Source of the DNA: Microvirga pakistanensis
GTDB taxonomy: Bacteria; Pseudomonadota; Alphaproteobacteria; Rhizobiales; Beijerinckiaceae
Assembly (NCBI RefSeq): GCF_004458765.1
Contig: NZ_SPJX01000156.1
Span: 1-64,000, forward strand
Direction of reading: 5' to 3'
Length of the DNA: 64,000 bases
Shown here: positions 9,363-16,586 of the stretch, piece after piece
Layout of the letters: each line of letters opens with the position of its first letter
Position numbering within the stretch: the first letter of the stretch is position 1
Program-made: the position numbers and the translations under genes
Notes under the pieces: generated by a model
Database searches by the model: none
What the model was told of the DNA's origin: nothing
The model's input: the letters and a program-made list of their open reading frames with translations, nothing else

Positions 9363-9884
9363 ATGAACATGCGTGATCTCATTCCCTGGGGCCGCAGTGA
9401 ACGCTCGATGGTCCCCAGCACCTTGCGTGGTGAAGAGATAAGCCCCTTCATGACTCTCCACCGCGAGATGAACCGTCTGTTCGATGACATGTTCAACCGG
9501 TTTGAGCCCGGAATGCCCTCGCTTCTCGGGCGCATGCCGGGCTGGCCGAACATAGAGGCGGTTGAGACCGACAAGGACGTTCGCATTTCGGCCGAACTGC
9601 CGGGCATGGATGAGAAGGACATCGAGGTCCTCGTCGACGAGGATGTCCTGACCATCCGCGGCGAAAAGAAGGCCGAGACCGAGGACAAGGAGCGCCGCTT
9701 CAGCGAGCGCTACTACGGCCGCTTCGAGCGTGTGATCCCCCTGCCCTTCGCGGTCGAGGACGACACGGTCGAGGCGTCGTTCAACAACGGCGTGCTCACC
9801 GTCACCCTGCCCAAATCCGCCAAGGCGCAGGAGAAGGCCAAGCGCATCCCGGTCAACGGGAAAGCCAAAGGAGCCAAGCACTAA
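9363..9884 (+). CDS. Small heat-shock protein Hsp20 (class B-like)
   Basis: A 173-residue Hsp20 beginning MNMRDLIPWGR. The helix MTLHREMNRLFDDMFNRFE precedes an alpha-crystallin domain (about 60-155) with VRISAELPGMDEKDIEV, NGVLTVTLPK and a C-terminal I-P-V anchor in KRIPVNG. Start ATG 9363 follows AGGAGGAG by 5 bases and corresponds to the start kept in the truncated relative at 16494; the ATG three bases earlier is also possible. Its pairing with an IbpA-like Hsp20 allows mixed oligomers. A strong GC hairpin follows 12 bases after the stop. Confidence 0.93.
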   Translation: MNMRDLIPWGRSERSMVPSTLRGEEISPFMTLHREMNRLFDDMFNRFEPGMPSLLGRMPGWPNIEAVETDKDVRISAELPGMDEKDIEVLVDEDVLTIRGEKKAETEDKERRFSERYYGRFERVIPLPFAVEDDTVEASFNNGVLTVTLPKSAKAQEKAKRIPVNGKAKGAKH

Positions 9885-9896
9885 CCACCTGACGCG

Positions 9897-9928
9897 GCGC
9901 GGGGCAGGCCTGTGCGGCTGCCCCGCGC
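9897..9928 (+). terminator. GC-rich hairpin between hsp20 and motif gene
   Basis: GCGCGGGGCA pairs with TGCCCCGCGC around a 12-base loop. With no T run it could be an attenuating or transcript-stabilising stem separating the abundant hsp20 message from the downstream genes. Confidence 0.6.
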
Positions 9929-9957
9929 CATCCTTCGCTCGTTGAGGGAGGATGATC

Positions 9958-10335
9958 ATGGAAACAGTTGAGACCAAACCCGATACCAACCCCGCTCCCA
10001 TCTCTCAGGTCAAGTCGCCAGGCGCCTCCGAGCGTTCATTCGTGGAGGCGCTGGTTGATCCGGTGAACATCTTTGCCAGCCCGCAGGAGGTCGTGGACCA
10101 TCCCTGGTTCAGCGACGAGGAGAAGCGGACCATCCTGCTGTCCTGGGCGCGTGACGAGCTCGTGATCGAGCAGGTCGCCGGCCGGGTCATGCCCGAGCTG
10201 CAGGTGAAGTCCCGCATCGATGCTGTCATCGAGGCGCTCGCGCTGTTCGATCCACCGGCCGCCGGGGAATACCTCAGCGCAGTCCAGGCTATTCGCGGGA
10301 ACCGAAAGCGGGCTCGGCGGTCCCTTCCGCATTAG
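9958..10335 (+). CDS. Stress-island motif protein 1 (uncharacterised family)
   Basis: A 125-residue soluble protein. After a variable N terminus it has a domain of about 70 residues: LVDPVNIFASPQEVVDHP, then a short loop, DEEKRTILLSWARDE, a variable spacer and a final helix SRIDAVIEALALF. The same pattern (DP-x2-[VI]F-x2-P-x2-[VI]V ... K-R-x-IL-x2-W-x-x-D) recurs in the proteins at 10357-11088, 15126-15647 and, more weakly, 16047-16355. I know similar short proteins from other Rhizobiales near stress genes but no function. The start at 9958 lies 6 bases after GGGAGG; ATG 9952 sits inside the ribosome site. Confidence 0.75.
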   Translation: METVETKPDTNPAPISQVKSPGASERSFVEALVDPVNIFASPQEVVDHPWFSDEEKRTILLSWARDELVIEQVAGRVMPELQVKSRIDAVIEALALFDPPAAGEYLSAVQAIRGNRKRARRSLPH

Positions 10336-10356
10336 GCAGACATGATGGAGGGTGCC

Positions 10357-11088
10357 ATGAACGAACGTCCCGTCGGAACTGGTCACAATCAGCCGCCGGT
10401 TTCCTGCGTGATCCCGGGTCAGCCCTGGCCGCAGGATGCGCAGGCGCTGATCTTCCGCCGCGCGCAGCCGGTCACGACATCCGGCAGGGCTGGAACGGGC
10501 CAATGGATCCTGCGCTTCGAGCGGCGCCTGCCCCAGACCATTGAGCCGCTCATGGGCTGGACGGCCGACGACGATACCCTGACGCAGGTCGAACTCAGAT
10601 TCAGCTCGAAAGAGGAGGCGATTGCGTATGCCGAGCGCGAAGGTCTGGCGTACCGCGTCGAGGGCGAACCCCTAGCCGCCACCCGCTCCGAGCGCGAGCG
10701 CCGTCGCAAGGAGGCGCAACGGCGCGAGGCGGAAGACCTCTACATGACGGCCGCCGCGCTGGCCTGGATGGATGCCCAGTATGGCGTCGCGTCCGTCGGA
10801 CGCCGGCCCGACCTGGACCGGGCTCTCGTGGATCCGGCCAGCGTCTTCGCCGCGCCGTCGGAGGTGGTCCACGACCCGAGCCTTTCGATCGACGACAAGC
10901 GTGAGATCCTCCGTCGCTGGGCGTGGGACGAATGGCTGCTGGAGGTGGAGGCCAACGAGTCCCCGGCGTCTAGCCAGCCGTCCCGGTACGACGAAGTCAA
11001 ATCCGCGCTGATGACGCTGGATCAGCTCGAACGGACCCAGGTCCTCCTATCCCTGAACACCCCGCCACAAGGCAGGTCTGCAGCATAG
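10357..11088 (+). CDS. NDUFS4-like domain fused to stress-island motif domain
   Basis: A 243-residue two-part protein. After a start MNERPVGTGHNQPP comes, at about 25-110, a domain like complex I accessory subunit NDUFS4 (ETC_C1_NDUFS4): GQWILRFERR, then PLMGWTADDDTLTQVEL and FSSKEEAIAYAEREGLAY. A charged helix (about 115-140) leads to the island motif domain from about 155: RALVDPASVFAAPSEVV, DDKREILRRWAWDEW and SRYDEVKSALMTL. In alphaproteobacteria NDUFS4 is normally a free subunit of about 100 residues that stabilises complex I. The fusion suggests a link between respiration and this stress family; that is inference. Start at 10357 after GGAGGG; the earlier ATGs at 10342/10345 overlap the ribosome site. 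Confidence 0.8.
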   Translation: MNERPVGTGHNQPPVSCVIPGQPWPQDAQALIFRRAQPVTTSGRAGTGQWILRFERRLPQTIEPLMGWTADDDTLTQVELRFSSKEEAIAYAEREGLAYRVEGEPLAATRSERERRRKEAQRREAEDLYMTAAALAWMDAQYGVASVGRRPDLDRALVDPASVFAAPSEVVHDPSLSIDDKREILRRWAWDEWLLEVEANESPASSQPSRYDEVKSALMTLDQLERTQVLLSLNTPPQGRSAA

Positions 11089-11097
11089 GAGGATCCA

Positions 11098-11439
11098 ATG
11101 GCTCGCATTACCACGAGAGACTGCGAACAGGTCGTGCCGAACCGGTTCGAACTGGCCCTTCTCGCCGCCCTGCGGGCGCACGACCTCTGGAACGGGGCCG
11201 AGCCCCAAGTCGGCCCCGGCGACGAAAAGCCCACGGTGCTCGCTCTACGCGAGATCGCGGCGCGGCGGATCGATCCTGACGTGCTGCGCCAGGAACTGAT
11301 CGAACGCTTCACGGTAGGCGGATCCGACTCCCTCGACTTCCGCAGGCGACCCTCCGGGGTGCCTGCCCCGAACTCCCCCATCGCCGATACCACTGGATCG
11401 TCTGATGGAGGTGCACCTGCACAGGTGACTTATCACTGA
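11098..11439 (+). CDS. RNA polymerase omega (RpoZ)-like paralogue
   Basis: A 113-residue protein whose first 70 residues follow omega closely: MARITTRDCEQVVPNRFELALLAALRA in pieces MARxTxxDC, NRFELxLLAAxRA, then KPTVLALREIAARRID and a closing helix LRQELIERF. Omega binds the beta-prime C terminus, assists assembly and, with beta-prime, forms a ppGpp site; its MAR N terminus is retained here. The tail after residue 75 is disordered and unlike ordinary omega. AGGAGGAT precedes the ATG. The housekeeping rpoZ is normally beside spoT in this group, so this is most likely a second omega, made under stress together with the chaperones. Whether it enters the polymerase is unknown. Confidence 0.8.
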   Translation: MARITTRDCEQVVPNRFELALLAALRAHDLWNGAEPQVGPGDEKPTVLALREIAARRIDPDVLRQELIERFTVGGSDSLDFRRRPSGVPAPNSPIADTTGSSDGGAPAQVTYH

Positions 11440-11466
11440 CGCTAGCTTCAACGAAGGAGGTCAACG

Positions 11467-11835
11467 ATGAAGAGCCTGAAACACTGGAGTGAACTCACTG
11501 CGATCAACATCATCACAGCGCTGGGCGGCGCTTTCCTTGTCGCCTCGCCTTGGTTGTTCGGCTTCTCGGGCGAGCAGACGGCGATGTGGAGCGCCGGCCT
11601 GATCGGCGTTCTCGCGATCATGATTGCTCTGACGGGGCTCATCGAGCCGCGCGAGTGGGAAGGCTGGGCCAGCCTCGCCCTGGGCCTGTGGGCCGCCGTC
11701 GCCCCGTGGGTGCTGGGCTTCTCGGGTGTGACAGCCGCGATGGCGTGCCACCTGGGCGCAGGCCTCGCGATTGCGGCACTCGCCGCCCTTGAACTGTGGA
11801 TGATCCACAACAAGCCGGAGAACCTGGCACGATAG
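11467..11835 (+). CDS. SPW-repeat membrane protein
   Basis: A 122-residue inner-membrane protein with four hydrophobic segments arranged as two SPW repeats: LVASPWLFGFSG near 20-31 and VAPWVLGFSG near 76-86. Each repeat is a helix pair closed by a proline-tryptophan turn. SPW proteins have no proven function; they resemble in size and plan the HdeD proteins found in acid- and heat-stress islands. GGAGGTCAACG precedes the ATG. It follows the omega-like gene by 27 bases in the same run. Confidence 0.85.
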   Translation: MKSLKHWSELTAINIITALGGAFLVASPWLFGFSGEQTAMWSAGLIGVLAIMIALTGLIEPREWEGWASLALGLWAAVAPWVLGFSGVTAAMACHLGAGLAIAALAALELWMIHNKPENLAR

Positions 11836-11926
11836 GGTGCACGGCTCGGAGAGCGTTCTGGCTCTCCGGCCTCTCCGACCTGGTCCGTTCGTGCTCGCAT
11901 TTGACACGCGCAATGGAGGATTGATG

Positions 11927-12271
11927 ATGAAGCGTCTCATCAAAGCTGCCTTCGTCGCTCTGTCCCTCATCTCGACAGTCGCGATGCCCACTGCCGCTTC
12001 AGCGCATTGGCGCCATGGCCCCTGGCACCATCATGCGGGCTGGCATCCCGGTCCTGCCGCAGCCGTCGGCGCCCTGACCGGGTTCGCTCTTGGAAGCGCG
12101 CTCGCGGCCGGTGCACGCCCGCACTATGCCGTGCCGGGACCGGCGTATGTCGCAGCCCCTTATCCAGTCTACGCCGGTCCTCCTGTGGGGCGAACCTGCG
12201 TGACCGACAGCTGGCGTGAATGGGTGCCGGGCTGGGGTTGGCAGGTCCATCGCAGAACAGTTTGCCACTAA
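11927..12271 (+). CDS. Small secreted histidine/proline-rich protein
   Basis: A 114-residue exported protein. A Sec signal peptide (MKRLIKAAFVALSLIS ... TAASA) is followed by a histidine-rich stretch (HWRHGPWHHHAGWHPG), a glycine-alanine hydrophobic segment, a proline/tyrosine-rich part and a C-terminal core with two cysteines, C-VTDSWREWVPGWGW-...-C, that could form a disulfide. Similar short periplasmic proteins with a W-x-P-G-W-G-W core are common in Rhizobiales; function unknown. GGAGGA lies 6 bases before ATG 11927. The histidine cluster might bind metals. It sits between the SPW and FtsH genes. Confidence 0.7.
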   Translation: MKRLIKAAFVALSLISTVAMPTAASAHWRHGPWHHHAGWHPGPAAAVGALTGFALGSALAAGARPHYAVPGPAYVAAPYPVYAGPPVGRTCVTDSWREWVPGWGWQVHRRTVCH

Positions 12272-12374
12272 CCTGAGCATCGGGAGGGACCCGCGTGCTG
12301 CGGGCCCCTTCTCATCGCTGTCTGCGGTGACTGCAGGAAATTGAAAACGGAGGATTACGACGGGAGGTGCAACA

Positions 12375-14219
12375 ATGACGAAGCAGACCCGCTTCAACAC
12401 CTGGTACTGGGTCGCCGCATTCTTCGGTGTTCTCGTTATTCAGTATTTCCTTGGCGCGGCGCAACAGATTGCGCCGATCCCGTACAGCCAGTTTCAGGAG
12501 CTTCTACGAGGCGGCAAGGTGGCCGAGATCGGCATCTCTGACCGCTTCATCCAAGGCAGGCTGAAGGAGCCGCTTCCAAGTGGCCAGACCAGGTTCGCCA
12601 CCACCCGTGTCGATCCGGACTTCGCTCAGGAACTAGAGCAGTACGGCGTCATCTACACGGGACAGATCGAGAGCACGCTGTTGCGCGAAATCCTTTCGTG
12701 GGTTCTGCCCGTCCTCGTCTTTTTCGGGTTGTGGACCTATCTGGCCAAGCGCTTTGCCGACGGGGCTGGTCTCGGCGGTGGGCTGATGCAGATCGGGAAG
12801 AGCAAGGCCAAGATTTATGTCGAGGCTGATACGGGTGTGCGCTTCGAGGATGTGGCCGGTGTTGACGAGGCCAAAGACGAGTTGCGCGAGATTGTGGAGT
12901 TCCTCAGGAACCCGCACGAATACGGCCGGCTCGGCGGGCGCATGCCGAAAGGCGTGCTCTTGGTTGGCCCTCCAGGTACAGGCAAGACCTTGCTCGCCAA
13001 AGCGGTGGCGGGGGAGGCTAAGGTGCCGTTCTTCTCCATCTCCGGCTCCGAGTTCGTCGAGATGTTCGTCGGCGTGGGCGCCGCCCGGGTGCGCGACCTC
13101 TTTAGCCAAGCCCGCGAGAAGGCGCCTGCCATCATCTTCATCGACGAGCTCGATGCCCTTGGCCGTGCCCGCGGCGTCGTACCCTATGCGGGTGGGCACG
13201 ACGAGAAGGAGCAGACACTCAACCAGCTCCTCGTCGAACTCGATGGTTTTGACTCCCGCACGGGCCTAGTTCTCCTCGCAGCCACCAACCGGCCCGAGAT
13301 CCTGGATCCCGCCCTGCTGCGCGCCGGGCGCTTCGACCGCCAGGTACTGGTGGACCGACCGGACAAGAAGGGCCGCGTCCAGATCCTGCAGGTGCACATG
13401 CGCAAGGCGAAGCTGGCGCCCGACGTTGACGCCGAGAAGGTGGCGGCGTTCACGCCCGGCTTCACGGGCGCGGATCTGGCCAACCTCGTCAACGAGGCGG
13501 CCCTGCTTGCCACCCGCCGCGGGGCCGATGCGGTGACGATGGCCGACTTCAACAATGCTGTCGAGCGCATCGTCGCCGGCCTTGAAAAGCGCAACCGGCT
13601 GCTGAACCCGAAGGAGCGCGAGGTTGTGGCCTACCACGAGATGGGGCACGCGCTCGTCGCCATGGCGCTGCCCGGCGTCGATCCGGTGCACAAGGTCTCG
13701 ATCATTCCTCGCGGTGTCGGGGCGCTGGGCTACACGATCCAGCGGCCGACCGAGGATCGTTTCCTGATGACCCGCGAGGAGCTGGAGAACAAGATGGCGG
13801 TGCTGCTCGGTGGCCGGGCTGCGGAGCTGATCGTGTTCGGTCACCTGTCCACCGGCGCCGCCGACGACCTGGCCCGTGTGACCGATATCGCCCGCAGCAT
13901 GGTCACGAAGTACGGCATGTCGGAGCGGCTCGGTCATGTGGCGCTGGAGAGGGATCGGCGCACGTTCCTGGCCGGGCAAGACCTGCTGCCGCCGCAGGAG
14001 CGCGACTATGCCGACGAAACGGCGGCTGCTGTTGACACAGAAGTGCGGACCATTGTTCAGGCCGCCATGGAGCGGGCGGTCAGGCTTCTCGAAGAGCGCC
14101 GCGACGCGCTGGAAAGGACGGCGCGGCGCCTCCTGGAAAAGGAAACCCTGGACGAGGCAGAACTCGCTCAGCTGGTCAGGCCTGCCGGTTCCACGTGCAT
14201 CGGATTCGCAGCGGAATAG
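12375..14219 (+). CDS. ftsH: ATP-dependent zinc metalloprotease FtsH (island copy)
   Basis: A 614-residue membrane-anchored AAA+ protease. Two transmembrane helices (about 10-30 and 100-120) flank a periplasmic domain; the AAA+ module has Walker A GPPGTGKT near 198-205, Walker [10 protein letters not shown], the aromatic pore motif in [10 protein letters not shown] and SRH ATNRPE; the zinc site HEMGH lies at 421-425. GGGAGGTG precedes the ATG. FtsH removes damaged membrane proteins and controls the heat-shock factor RpoH in model species. Many residues around DRRTFL differ from housekeeping FtsH, and the long acidic C-terminal tail is missing, so this is probably a second copy. An FtsH is also part of the known transmissible stress locus. 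Confidence 0.95.
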   Translation: MTKQTRFNTWYWVAAFFGVLVIQYFLGAAQQIAPIPYSQFQELLRGGKVAEIGISDRFIQGRLKEPLPSGQTRFATTRVDPDFAQELEQYGVIYTGQIESTLLREILSWVLPVLVFFGLWTYLAKRFADGAGLGGGLMQIGKSKAKIYVEADTGVRFEDVAGVDEAKDELREIVEFLRNPHEYGRLGGRMPKGVLLVGPPGTGKTLLAKAVAGEAKVPFFSISGSEFVEMFVGVGAARVRDLFSQAREKAPAIIFIDELDALGRARGVVPYAGGHDEKEQTLNQLLVELDGFDSRTGLVLLAATNRPEILDPALLRAGRFDRQVLVDRPDKKGRVQILQVHMRKAKLAPDVDAEKVAAFTPGFTGADLANLVNEAALLATRRGADAVTMADFNNAVERIVAGLEKRNRLLNPKEREVVAYHEMGHALVAMALPGVDPVHKVSIIPRGVGALGYTIQRPTEDRFLMTREELENKMAVLLGGRAAELIVFGHLSTGAADDLARVTDIARSMVTKYGMSERLGHVALERDRRTFLAGQDLLPPQERDYADETAAAVDTEVRTIVQAAMERAVRLLEERRDALERTARRLLEKETLDEAELAQLVRPAGSTCIGFAAE

Positions 14220-14225
14220 CTCGCC

Positions 14226-14494
14226 ATGCGGGCATCGACACCGAATAACCGCATCCTTGCCGGCCTGCCAGGAAGTAGGAGCAGATAAGACCGCTCTGCG
14301 AGCCGATTGAGCTCATCAATGGCCGGGAGCTGATAGAGGGTAGCGAGGCGTTTGGCCATGTCTACTTACCGGGGAGCGGCATCATCTCGACCGTCAGTGT
14401 ATCCGAATTAGGCGAGGTGACCGGAACCGCTACCACAGGCCGTGAGATTATAGCCAGCGTTGCTGCCATTCTGAGTGCCGATCGTGCGCTCTAG
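14226..14494 (+). pseudogene. Crp/Fnr-type regulator fragment, frameshifted and truncated
   Basis: Two out-of-frame pieces together match the N-terminal cyclic-nucleotide-binding fold of Crp/Fnr regulators common in this group. Piece one (from ATG 14226) reads NNRILAGLPGS and stops at TAA near 14286. Piece two (14309-14494) reads ELINGRELIEGSEAFGHVYL, PGSGIISTVSVSELG, TATTGREIIASVAAILSADRAL and stops at TAG. The typical pattern is LxxP ... P-x-x-HVYFP-x-SGIIS ... GREG-x-x-G. The rest of the sensor domain and the whole helix-turn-helix are absent. It fills the region between ftsH and the dedA gene and marks a degraded regulator in the middle of the island. Confidence 0.75.
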
Positions 14495-14529
14495 GAACTC
14501 TCGATTCACTGCGGCGGGATGTTAGGTCA

Positions 14530-15048
14530 TCACCCCAGATACTCCGACAGCCCCGCTCCCGGAGCGAGAAGCGCGAACGCCCAGAGGAAGGCCGAGGCTA
14601 GGTTCACCATCATGAACAGCGGCAGCTGCATTCCGAAGGCGCCCGCGACCAGAGGCACCACTGCACGCCCTGGACCGAAGAAGCGGCCGATGAACACGCC
14701 CCAGAGGCCATGGCGGCAGAAGAAGCGCTCACCCTTATCCACGAGCTGCGGGTGGGTCGAGAGCGGCCACACCCTGTAGATGGACGTCTTATAGCGCCGA
14801 CCGAGCGCATAAGACACCACGTCGCCTGTGGCTGCCCAAATGACCGCACCAAGCCAGAGCGGCCAGAACTCCAGGTCGGCTACCCCAATGAGGGTGCTGA
14901 TCGCGATCAGGATCACGGTGGCTAGCACGAAGAGCGACAGGAAGGTGACCGACTCGCCGAACGCCAGCCCGGCGACAATGTACGGCGCCCATGATTGGTT
15001 CTGCCGCACGAACGCAACAATGCTGGTCTGGATCGCCTCAAAGTCCAT
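14530..15048 (-). CDS. DedA family membrane protein
   Basis: A 172-residue inner-membrane protein of the DedA/SNARE-associated family. Hallmarks are the GE-x-V-x-F segment in LAFGESVTFLSLF, the G-D-x3-Y-x-x-G-R motif as GDVVSYALGR, and FIGRFFGPGRAVVPLVAG, the conserved F-G-R-F-x-P-x-R-x-x-x-P-x-x-A-G stretch. DedA proteins include undecaprenyl-phosphate and phospholipid flippases and many affect membrane stress, pH and drug tolerance. The ATG at 15048 lacks a strong ribosome site. It is the last gene of the minus-strand arm, 77 bases after the motif protein gene. Confidence 0.88.
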   Translation of the reverse strand: MDFEAIQTSIVAFVRQNQSWAPYIVAGLAFGESVTFLSLFVLATVILIAISTLIGVADLEFWPLWLGAVIWAATGDVVSYALGRRYKTSIYRVWPLSTHPQLVDKGERFFCRHGLWGVFIGRFFGPGRAVVPLVAGAFGMQLPLFMMVNLASAFLWAFALLAPGAGLSEYLG

Positions 15049-15125
15049 AGAGTGCCGCCCAAACTCACTTGAGCTTTGGAGCCCGTCAAAGGGGACAGAC
15101 CATTCCTATCCAAGGTCCTCCTGCC

Positions 15126-15647
15126 CTAAGCCGCAAGAGCGATCTCATCCCAGCGGTAAGGAACGATGAAAGCTGCGGGCGCTGCCGGGTCGGGGCTGCG
15201 CTCCTGGTTGACCAGCCTCAAGGCCGCCTTGACCTCGTCCAGCCGCGAGGGCGCACCTTCCGGCATGCCCTCGGCATCGGCCAAGTCGAGGAGATACTCG
15301 TCCCAAACCCAGCGCTGCAAGATCTCCCGCTTGCAGTCAATCGTCAGAAGCGGATGGCGCACAATGGCATGAGGCGTGTCGAAGACGGACGCCGGGTTGA
15401 CGAAGGCCCGGTCGAGATCCGGCAGGAGGGGAGCATCGTGACGGCTGGAGCAGTCGCGCAGCCGCGATGCCCACCGCACAATTCCTGCAGGGTTTGCACC
15501 TGCCGCCCGCTCGCGGGTCGGCCGATGCAAGACGCCAGTTGGATTCCCGGAGCCGCCCTGCCCTCCTCTCGTGAGCCAAGACTGCTCCCTGGTTAGAAAA
15601 GGCAGCGGAAATCGGTTTTGTCCGGTCCCAATCGTCTGCTGCTCCAT
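15126..15647 (-). CDS. Stress-island motif protein 2 (degraded NDUFS4 relative)
   Basis: A 173-residue protein. Its first residues, MEQQTIGTGQNRFPLP, resemble the start of the NDUFS4-fusion protein (MNERPVGTGHNQPP). The middle (about 20-85) is arginine- and glycine-rich with no NDUFS4 pattern and looks like out-of-frame sequence. From PDLDRAF at about 90 the motif domain is well kept: NPASVFDTPHAIVRHP, CKREILQRWVWDEY and SRLDEVKAALRLV. I infer it was once the same fusion and lost the first domain by frameshift or internal deletion, while the motif domain stayed under selection. GGAGGAG lies 6 bases before the ATG. Confidence 0.65.
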   Translation of the reverse strand: MEQQTIGTGQNRFPLPFLTREQSWLTRGGQGGSGNPTGVLHRPTRERAAGANPAGIVRWASRLRDCSSRHDAPLLPDLDRAFVNPASVFDTPHAIVRHPLLTIDCKREILQRWVWDEYLLDLADAEGMPEGAPSRLDEVKAALRLVNQERSPDPAAPAAFIVPYRWDEIALAA

Positions 15648-15692
15648 TGCACTCCTCCAAATGCAAGTTGATCGATGATCAGCTTGAGGACC

Positions 15693-16031
15693 TCAATTGA
15701 CTGGGAAGGGCCCGAGCCAGAGGCGTAGCCCGAGGCTTCCGGTGAACAAAAGCGCCGCCTCGTCCCAGGCGGTCAGGTGCGATGCCAGCGGTCGGTCACC
15801 CCGCACTACAGCAAGGCTAATAGACGCAATCCCGGCCAGGAACAGCAGACCGGCGAACGCGAACGGCATCACGTCCGGAGGTGCGAGGGCAGCAAAGCAC
15901 AGACAGAATGCCACTGCAATGCAGCAGCGCCCGAGCGCCTCTTGGTTGATCTCCCCCGGGCTGCGGCGGTGCTCATGCGGATCAAGCCAGTCCGGCAGGC
16001 GCGGCCAGCCGTGAGGGTTGAGCGTCGCCAT
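15693..16031 (-). CDS. Small membrane protein, two hydrophobic segments
   Basis: A 112-residue protein. A polar N terminus rich in proline, tryptophan and histidine (PRLPDWLDPHEHRRSPGE) is followed by two hydrophobic helices, about 35-52 and 55-73, and a final amphipathic region. It is not recognised. AGGAGGAGGG stands 4-13 bases before the ATG. It starts 15 bases after the motif gene at 16047 and so is in one operon with it. By position it matches the SPW membrane protein of the other arm, though the sequences are not alike. Confidence 0.6.
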   Translation of the reverse strand: MATLNPHGWPRLPDWLDPHEHRRSPGEINQEALGRCCIAVAFCLCFAALAPPDVMPFAFAGLLFLAGIASISLAVVRGDRPLASHLTAWDEAALLFTGSLGLRLWLGPFPVN

Positions 16032-16046
16032 GACACCCTCCTCCTC

Positions 16047-16355
16047 TTAGTGGAGCGCGTCGCTATCGAGCGCCCGCAGGGCGTCGAGGATGTCGTCCAG
16101 CGGCACGAGAGCACCGGTCTCCGGCAGCTTGCGCCCGTTCGGCAGGCTCTCCACCGCACAAGCATCCGAAGCCCACGAGGCGAGGATCGCCCGTTTCGCA
16201 CTGGGGTCCAAGACTGGATGCGCCACAAGGCCGAATGGGTCCTGGATTGGAGAGGGCTTTCCCTCAGATGCTCCCTCGCCCCTGCGGGCTTTCAATGTAG
16301 GGGACGATGCTGGCGGATCCTGAGTGGTGCGCAGGTGAACGGTCACTTGGTCCAT
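16047..16355 (-). CDS. Stress-island motif protein 3 (divergent)
   Basis: A 102-residue protein whose core, DPFGLVAHPVLDPSAKRAIL followed by ASWASDACAVE, and closing helix DDILDALRALD follow the motif of the proteins at 9958, 10357 and 15126, but with the first half shortened (DP-x3-V-x-HP). The N terminus is low-complexity. Its leader holds TTTGCTCAATGGAGGA, the same anti-Shine-Dalgarno and ribosome-site pair as the ROSE leaders of the hsp20 genes. It heads the operon 16355 to 15126 and lies immediately behind the truncated hsp20 at 16423-16494. Confidence 0.65.
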   Translation of the reverse strand: MDQVTVHLRTTQDPPASSPTLKARRGEGASEGKPSPIQDPFGLVAHPVLDPSAKRAILASWASDACAVESLPNGRKLPETGALVPLDDILDALRALDSDALH

Positions 16356-16380
16356 GGTTTCCTTCCTCCATTGAGCAAAG
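16356..16380 (-). promoter_or_regulatory. ROSE-like 3' hairpin before motif gene 3
   Basis: Read on the minus strand, TTTGCTC is followed by AAT and GGAGGAAGG a few bases before the ATG at 16355. The 15-base TTGCTCAATGGAGGA core is identical to that of the ROSE element at 8741-8755. The upstream stems of a full ROSE element were not found, so it may be a minimal thermometer or a leftover of recombination with an hsp20 leader. Confidence 0.45.
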
Positions 16381-16422
16381 GGTTGGGCTCAGGCAGCCGT
16401 CAAGCCCGCCTGAACCCAGCTA

Positions 16423-16494
16423 TCATGCGACTAATGCTTGGTCGCGTCCGGGCTGCTGCTGGCGACCCCAGGGAATGAGATCGCGCATGTTCAT
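16423..16494 (-). pseudogene. Truncated hsp20 (first 23 codons only)
   Basis: From ATG 16494 the minus strand reads MNMRDLIPWGRQQQPGR and stops at TGA 16423-16425 after 23 codons. The first 11 residues are identical to the intact Hsp20 at 9363-9884, and AGAAGGATG supplies a ribosome site. None of the alpha-crystallin domain is left. It follows the IbpA-like hsp20 (16587-17048) exactly as the intact gene follows its partner in the other arm, so it is the decayed second gene of a duplicated pair. Confidence 0.85.
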
Positions 16495-16586
16495 GGCGTC
16501 ATCCTTCTCATCTGTTCAGCTCGCGCCAAGCGGATGAGGCCGGCGCCAATCGTTCACCAGCGTCGACCTCACCCCTGATCAACCTT

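Noticed and set aside
14168..14359. Minus-strand 63-codon frame over the Crp-like remnant
   Set aside because: The plus-strand translation matches Crp/Fnr; the minus frame has no similarity or ribosome site.
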